Source: Agromyces fucosus (GTDB lineage: Bacteria; Actinomycetota; Actinomycetes; Actinomycetales; Microbacteriaceae). Taken from it: a stretch of DNA of 64,000 nt. The stretch lies in NCBI RefSeq assembly GCF_004134865.1, contig NZ_SDPO01000002.1:1116001-1180000 (forward strand), given 5' to 3'. The notes under the pieces were generated by a model. It was not told the origin of the DNA. It was given only the letters and a program-made list of their open reading frames with translations, and did no database searches. How positions within the stretch are numbered: the stretch's first letter is position 1; every line of letters begins with the position of its first letter. Below, piece after piece: positions 60,012 through 64,000 of this stretch. Both the position numbers and the translations under genes were made by a program.

Positions 60012-60299
60012 ATGGCTGACAAGTCGCTCAACAAGACCGAGCTCGTCGCGAAGGTCGCAGCGTCGACCGGACAGAGCCAGGCTACCGTCGACGCCGTTCT
60101 CGGCGGCCTCTTCGAGGCGCTCGCCGAGTCCGTCGGCTCGGGCACGAAGGTCTCCATCCCGGGCTGGCTCGCCGTCGAGCGCACGCACCGCGCTGCGCGC
60201 ACCGGCCGCAACCCGCAGACGGGCGCCGAGATCCAGATTCCGGCCGGCTACTCGGTCAAGGTCTCGGCTGGTTCGAAGCTCAAGGCTGCTGCGAAGTAA
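60012..60299 (+). CDS. hup: HU-family DNA-binding protein
   Basis: 95 residues: LNKTELVAKVAASTGQSQATVDAVLGGLFEALAESVGSGTKVSIPGW, then the flexible arms AARTGRNPQTGAEIQIPAGYSVKVSAGSKLK. It lacks the long Lys/Ala-rich tail of mycobacterial HupB. A purine-rich AGGAGGA lies 6-10 nt before the ATG. It compacts DNA. A strong terminator follows. Confidence 0.96.
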   Translation: MADKSLNKTELVAKVAASTGQSQATVDAVLGGLFEALAESVGSGTKVSIPGWLAVERTHRAARTGRNPQTGAEIQIPAGYSVKVSAGSKLKAAAK

Positions 60300-60310
60300 C
60301 TGCGACTTCC

Positions 60311-60346
60311 CGAAGGGGCGTACGGCGCGAGCCGTGCGCCCCTTCG
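60311..60346 (+). terminator. Terminator of hup
   Basis: Arms 60311-60326 and 60331-60346 pair over 16 bp (one wobble) around GCGA. Confidence 0.85.
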
Positions 60347-60410
60347 CCGTTCCGAGCTGGTTCCTGCGGTTCTCGAGCCCGCTCCGGGCTGGTTCACGGA
60401 ATCTGACGTC

Positions 60411-60422
60411 TAGGCTGGTTCG
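60411..60422 (+). promoter_or_regulatory. Leaderless-type -10 element of the copD-ctaG gene
   Basis: TAGGCT (60411-60416), then 6 nt, then GTG 60423; no ribosome-binding site. Confidence 0.55.
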
Positions 60423-62393
60423 GTGCCCCGCTCCGTGCGAGTGCTCGGCCCCGCCGCACTCATCGTCGTCGCCCTCGCCGCGACGTTCGCCGGCCTCGCC
60501 TACGGCGGGGGAGCGGCCGAACAGCTGATCCAGGACCCGGGCCCCGTCGCCCGCTACGGCGTGCCCGTCGCGAAGCTCTTCGTGAACCTCGGCGCCGCCG
60601 GCATGATCGGCGCGCTCGTGCTCGCGGTCTGGGCGCTCAGCCCGAAGCGACGCGAGTTCGACCTGGCACTCGACGTGGCTGCGGCATCCGCTGCCGTGCT
60701 GACGGTCGCGAGCGGCGCGACCGGCCTCTTCACCTTCCTGCTCGTCACGGGCGTGCCGTTCGACCTGAGCGACGCGTTCGGGCAGAAGCTCGGCCAGTTC
60801 GTGACGACCATCCCGCTCGGCCAGGCGTGGCTCACGACGATGCTCGTGGCCGCCGCCGTCACCGTGCTGTGCTTCGCGGTGCGCAATCACACCGCCCTCG
60901 TCTTCGTGACCGTGCTCGCAGTCGCCTCGCTCGTGCCCCTCGCCCAGCAGGGCCATGCGGCGGGCGCCGCCGGCCATGCCGCGGCCGTCACCGGGCTCGG
61001 CCTGCACCTCGTCTTCGCCTCGGTGTGGCTCGGCGGGCTGCTCACGATCGTGCTGCTGAAGGGCGAGCTCGGCGAGAAGCGCCTGCCGGTCGTGCTCGCG
61101 CGCTACTCGACCGTCGCGCTCATCAGCTTCATCGTCGTGGCGCTCTCGGGATACGCGAGCGCCGCGCTCCGCATCGGCGACTGGGACCAGCTCCTCACTC
61201 CCTACGGCATGCTCGTGGTCGTCAAGGTCGTCGCCTTCATCGTGCTCGGCCTGTTCGGCGCCGCGCAGCGCCGGTTCCTGATCGGGCGGATGTCGCGTGG
61301 CGACCGTCCTCGGGGCTCCTTCTGGTGGCTCGTGGTGGCCGAGCTCGCCTTCATGGGGCTCGCGTCGGGCGCCGCCGCGGCACTCGCCCGCACGGCCACC
61401 CCGGTCTCCGAGGAGGAGGCGGGCTCGCTCGCGCGCACGCCGGCGGAGATCCTCACCGGCGAGCCGTTGCCGCCGTGGCCCGAGTGGACCCGCTTCTTCA
61501 CCGAGTGGAACCCCGATCTCATCTGGCTGCTCGCATGCGGCTTCGGCATCTTCTTCTACATCGCGGGCGTGCGTCGACTCCGCAAGCGCGGCGACCGCTG
61601 GCCGATCTACCGCACGGTGCTCTGGGTCTCGGGTCTCCTGCTGCTCGCCTACATCACCAACGGCGGCGTCAACGTCTACGAGCAGTACCTCTTCTCGGCG
61701 CACATGCTTGCGCACATGGTGCTCACGATGGCCGTGCCGGTGCTGCTCGTGCCCGGCGCGCCGGTCACGCTCGCGGCCCGCGCCATCCGTGCCCGCAAGG
61801 ACGGCAGTCGCGGTGGCCGCGAGTGGATCCTGCTCGCCGTGCACTCGCGGTTCGCCGGATTCATCGCGAACCCGATCGTCGCCGCCCTGCTCTTCGTCGG
61901 GTCGCTCTGGATCTTCTACTACTCGCCGCTCTTCCGCTGGACGATGCTCGACCACATCGGGCACGAGTGGATGATCGTGCACTTCCTCATCACGGGCTAC
62001 CTGTTCGTGCAGTCCCTCATCGGCATCGACCCGGTGCCGTACCGCCTGCCGTACCCGTTCCGCCTGGTGCTGCTGCTCGGCACGATGGCGTTCCACGCGT
62101 TCTTCGGCCTCACGATCATGTCGAGCACCGGACTGCTCCTCGCCGACTGGTACGGCGCGATGGGGTGGGGCACCGACGCCCTCGTCGACCAGCAGCTCGG
62201 CGGCGGCATCGCGTGGTCGATCGGCGAGATCCCGACGGTGGCGCTCGCGATCACGGTCGCCGTGCAGTGGGCGCGCAGCGACGAGAAGGAGTCGAAGCGC
62301 CGCGATCGTCACGCCGACCGCACCGGCGATGCCGAGCTCGAGGCGTACAACGCGCAGCTCGCCGCCATCGCCGAGCACGACCGCCCGCGATAG
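60423..62393 (+). CDS. CopD-CtaG fusion: copper-handling/cytochrome oxidase assembly membrane protein
   Basis: 656 residues. The N-terminal half (about 1-320) is a CopD-like domain with eight helices and His in VPLAQQGHAAGAAGHAAA and LGLHLVFASVWLGG. The C-terminal half is a caa3-type CtaG domain: LFSAHMLAHMVLTMAVPVLLVPGAPVTLAARAI, HEWMIVHFLITGYLFVQSLIG and MAFHAFFGLTIMSS, with conserved His residues for copper. It likely delivers copper to cytochrome oxidase or controls its entry. The CopD-CtaG fusion is common in actinobacteria. GTG start fits the leaderless pattern. Confidence 0.92.
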   Translation: MPRSVRVLGPAALIVVALAATFAGLAYGGGAAEQLIQDPGPVARYGVPVAKLFVNLGAAGMIGALVLAVWALSPKRREFDLALDVAAASAAVLTVASGATGLFTFLLVTGVPFDLSDAFGQKLGQFVTTIPLGQAWLTTMLVAAAVTVLCFAVRNHTALVFVTVLAVASLVPLAQQGHAAGAAGHAAAVTGLGLHLVFASVWLGGLLTIVLLKGELGEKRLPVVLARYSTVALISFIVVALSGYASAALRIGDWDQLLTPYGMLVVVKVVAFIVLGLFGAAQRRFLIGRMSRGDRPRGSFWWLVVAELAFMGLASGAAAALARTATPVSEEEAGSLARTPAEILTGEPLPPWPEWTRFFTEWNPDLIWLLACGFGIFFYIAGVRRLRKRGDRWPIYRTVLWVSGLLLLAYITNGGVNVYEQYLFSAHMLAHMVLTMAVPVLLVPGAPVTLAARAIRARKDGSRGGREWILLAVHSRFAGFIANPIVAALLFVGSLWIFYYSPLFRWTMLDHIGHEWMIVHFLITGYLFVQSLIGIDPVPYRLPYPFRLVLLLGTMAFHAFFGLTIMSSTGLLLADWYGAMGWGTDALVDQQLGGGIAWSIGEIPTVALAITVAVQWARSDEKESKRRDRHADRTGDAELEAYNAQLAAIAEHDRPR

Positions 62394-62398
62394 CGGTT

Positions 62399-62449
62399 CT
62401 GCGGGTCGAGTTCGTGGAGGCCGGGGGTCTCGGCAGGCTCAACCCGCAG
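62399..62449. terminator. Inverted repeat between convergent genes
   Basis: CTGCGGGTCGAG (62399-62410) and CTCAACCCGCAG (62438-62449) pair over 12 bp with one mismatch. The loop contains a word like the dispersed intergenic repeat near 43529. Confidence 0.5.
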
Positions 62450-62451
62450 CG

Positions 62452-63498
62452 CTACTTCAGCTGGATCGAGATGCTCTCGTCGGGCTGAATGGTCGCACCG
62501 AGCGCGACGGTGAACGGGCGGTCCTCTTCAAGCGTGAAGCGGTGCCCGTCGAAGAGCGACTGCACCTCGACCGAGATGTGCGCCACGCCCTCGGTGGGCG
62601 GCATGTCGAACGACGATTCCCCCGGGGTCAGGGTGACCTGGGGCGACGCGACGATCGTCCACTGCGGGTCGCCGGTGACGCGGTCGTCGATCTCGATGCC
62701 GAACGGGCACTCGGCCGGTTGCAGCACGGGCTGCGCGGCGCACTCGCCCAGGAACTCGTCGAGGGTGACCTGCACGCGGTCGACGAACGCGGCGGTCGGC
62801 TGCGCGTCGACGGTCACGGCGGGCCGCTCCGAGGCATCGGCCTGGACCGCGACCGGCACGGCCTCGAGCAGCTCCGAGCTGTACGAGAACTCGTAGACGG
62901 CCGGGGCGATCGCGATGTACGGCGCGACCTGGGTGAAGGCCGCGAGCTCTTCGCCCGACTTCAGCGCTCGCGTGTCGAGGGTGAGGGAGCCGACCGTGAA
63001 CGTCGGGTTGTGCGCGGCCGTGACGTCGATCACGGCGAGCGGACTCACCGCGAACTCCCAGCGGTTCAGCACGCCGTAGAGCGGCTCGATGGGGCGGACG
63101 TCGAACGATGACTGCACGATCGCGTCGGCGAGCCGGTAGCTCGCGGTCACGGTGTGCGTGCCGTCGGGGTGGGCGACGTCGCCCATGATGCTCACGTCTT
63201 CGGGACCCGACTCGATGACACCGGTGCGCAGCATCGCGGTCGAGACGTCGGGGGCCAGGCCGAGCTCCGCGAGCTCGGCCTCGTCGAGGGCGACGCCGGG
63301 GGTCGTGGATGCCTCGGCGATGTCGTCGTTCGCGATGGCCGTGAGGTAGCGCTCGATGAAGCTCGACGAGCCGTAGATCGTCTGGTTCAGCGCGCCGAGG
63401 GCGGCGATGAAGGCGCCGGCGAGGAGCACCGCGAGCCCGAGCCACCCGGCGACGGACAACGGCGAAACTCGACTGCCGCGCACTCCGGAGCTCCCCAC
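62452..63498 (-). CDS. Hypothetical membrane-anchored protein
   Basis: 348 residues, no family recognised. A single N-terminal helix (VAGWLGLAVLLAGAFIAALGAL) precedes a long extracellular part of about 300 residues with two similar halves: repeated segments of the type DVRPIEPLYGVLNRWEFAVSPLAVIDV and TVGSLTLDTRALKSGEE, and a Cys pair (GECAAQP, AECPFG). GTG at 63498 is chosen: TACAGT (63511 to 63506, minus) ends 7 nt upstream; GTG 63507 overlaps the -10. It is divergent from the helicase gene. Confidence 0.75.
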   Translation of the reverse strand: MGSSGVRGSRVSPLSVAGWLGLAVLLAGAFIAALGALNQTIYGSSSFIERYLTAIANDDIAEASTTPGVALDEAELAELGLAPDVSTAMLRTGVIESGPEDVSIMGDVAHPDGTHTVTASYRLADAIVQSSFDVRPIEPLYGVLNRWEFAVSPLAVIDVTAAHNPTFTVGSLTLDTRALKSGEELAAFTQVAPYIAIAPAVYEFSYSSELLEAVPVAVQADASERPAVTVDAQPTAAFVDRVQVTLDEFLGECAAQPVLQPAECPFGIEIDDRVTGDPQWTIVASPQVTLTPGESSFDMPPTEGVAHISVEVQSLFDGHRFTLEEDRPFTVALGATIQPDESISIQLK

Positions 63499-63511
63499 CC
63501 GCAACACTGTA
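63499..63511 (-). promoter_or_regulatory. Leaderless-type -10 element of the 63498 gene
   Basis: Minus-strand TACAGT (63511 to 63506), then 7 nt, then GTG 63498. Confidence 0.5.
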
Positions 63512-63651
63512 CCGGGACCGGGCCGCGGAACCGGGCCCCGAGCTGTGAACGCGGGGCCCCGGCACGCCTCGGCGCCCGCGCGAGCCGGTTACAGTGGGAT
63601 CGCCGCGACCTCCGCCCCGCGGCATCCGCTCGCCGAGTCGAAAGCGCCCCA

Positions 63652-64000
63652 GTGCAGAACGTCACCCTCAGCCGCGAACAGGCCGCGGTGTTCCAGGCCA
63701 TCGAGGGCACGCGCGAGCACGTGTTCGTCACGGGTCGCGCCGGCACCGGCAAGTCGACGCTGCTGAACCACCTGAACTGGAACACGCAGAAGCAGATCGT
63801 GATCTGCGCGCCGACGGGCGTGGCCGCACTGAACGTCGGCGGCCAGACGATCCACTCGCTGTTCCGGCTGCCGATCGGCGTCATCGCCGACCACGACATC
63901 GAGCAGAACGACACCGTCCGCAAGATCCTGAACGCGATGGACACCCTCGTCATCGACGAGGTCTCGATGGTCAACGCCGACCTGCTCGACGCGATGGACC
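63652..64000 (+). CDS. PIF1-like/AAA helicase, N-terminal part (partial, 3' end outside window)
   Basis: The first 116 residues of an ATP-dependent helicase. Walker A VTGRAGTGKSTLLNHL, Q-like start LSREQAAVFQAIEG, motif Ia CAPTGVAALNVGGQTIHSLFRLP and Walker B DTLVIDEVSMV are clear; these match PIF1/RecD-like superfamily 1B. GTG at 63652 is the first start; TACAGT (63590-63595) is a possible -10 about 56 nt upstream. The C-terminal helicase part is out of view. Confidence 0.88.
   Translation, partial: MQNVTLSREQAAVFQAIEGTREHVFVTGRAGTGKSTLLNHLNWNTQKQIVICAPTGVAALNVGGQTIHSLFRLPIGVIADHDIEQNDTVRKILNAMDTLVIDEVSMVNADLLDAMD

Noticed and set aside
57121-60012. 963-residue minus-strand frame opposite the surface repeat protein
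   Set aside because: High-GC antisense shadow; composition rich in Arg, Gly and Val with no domain, while the plus strand has a signal peptide and ordered domains.
60009-62378. 789-residue minus-strand frame opposite the CopD-CtaG gene
   Set aside because: Very rich in Glu, Arg and His, as expected from the antisense of a membrane protein; no family features.
1-64000. Possible tRNA, rRNA, CRISPR or phage region
   Set aside because: No cloverleaf, rRNA segment, regularly spaced short repeats, integrase or transposase was recognised; the phage-holin label at 38150 is only a family name.

Overview
The window is high-GC DNA with tightly packed genes, many GTG starts and many ATGA/GTGA stop-start overlaps. 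Gene content is typical of a Gram-positive actinobacterium. The recurring GCATCC/GGATGC word and the gene set (fused CopD-CtaG protein, PntAB, Zur-ZnuABC, gerW-like gene, HAAS/PadR pair) suggest Microbacteriaceae, perhaps near Agromyces. That placement is inference. No rRNA, tRNA, CRISPR array, transposase or phage module was seen.

Layout. 1-6308: the 3' end of dnaB, then regulator-plus-target pairs with palindromes in the shared promoters (HxlR with an SRPBCC protein, TetR with a DHFR-like reductase, MarR with an amidohydrolase), plus a methyltransferase and an MmcQ/YjbR protein. 6418-11756: gerW-like gene, small membrane protein, NarL-type two-component system, a four-helix Met-rich membrane protein, a membrane-anchored DJ-1-like protein and a DedA protein. 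11712-21219: a sugar or polyol island holding FGGY kinase and Gfo/Idh oxidoreductase opposite a SorC regulator, then a ROK repressor opposite an ABC importer (lipoprotein plus two permeases, no ATPase) with a second Gfo/Idh enzyme. 21239-24751: unknown gene, PadR plus HAAS membrane protein bracketed by a perfect 27-bp direct repeat, and an ICMT-like membrane protein. 24833-30738: flavin hydroxylase with an IclR regulator, then pntAB.

30783-38536: VOC protein, WYL regulator, two small membrane proteins, purB, a low-molecular-weight phosphatase, a phosphotransferase, an unusual pair (Trp-containing helical protein plus membrane serine hydrolase) and a PF04020-type membrane protein. 38581-43466: HisC-like aminotransferase and 2-oxoacid dehydrogenase E1alpha, E1beta and E2, without E3. 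43562-48329: GNAT enzyme and a complete zinc operon znuA-znuC-znuB-znuB2-zur with a Zur-like box at its promoter. 48680-52021: proVWX-type glycine betaine importer. 52121-55231: gadB-gadC acid-resistance pair. 55490-57140: YrhK-like protein and zinc-independent L28-L33-S14. 57292-64000: a large secreted repeat protein with SLH-like C-terminus, HU, CopD-CtaG protein, a hypothetical secreted or anchored protein, and the 5' end of a PIF1-like helicase gene.

Two patterns cut across the window. First, at least ten genes have no useful Shine-Dalgarno sequence but carry a TANNNT -10 hexamer ending exactly 6 or 7 nt before the start codon, which predicts leaderless mRNAs. Second, almost every local regulator sits opposite its presumed target with a readable palindrome or repeat at the promoter. 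The best candidate for undescribed biology is the 36305-38187 pair.
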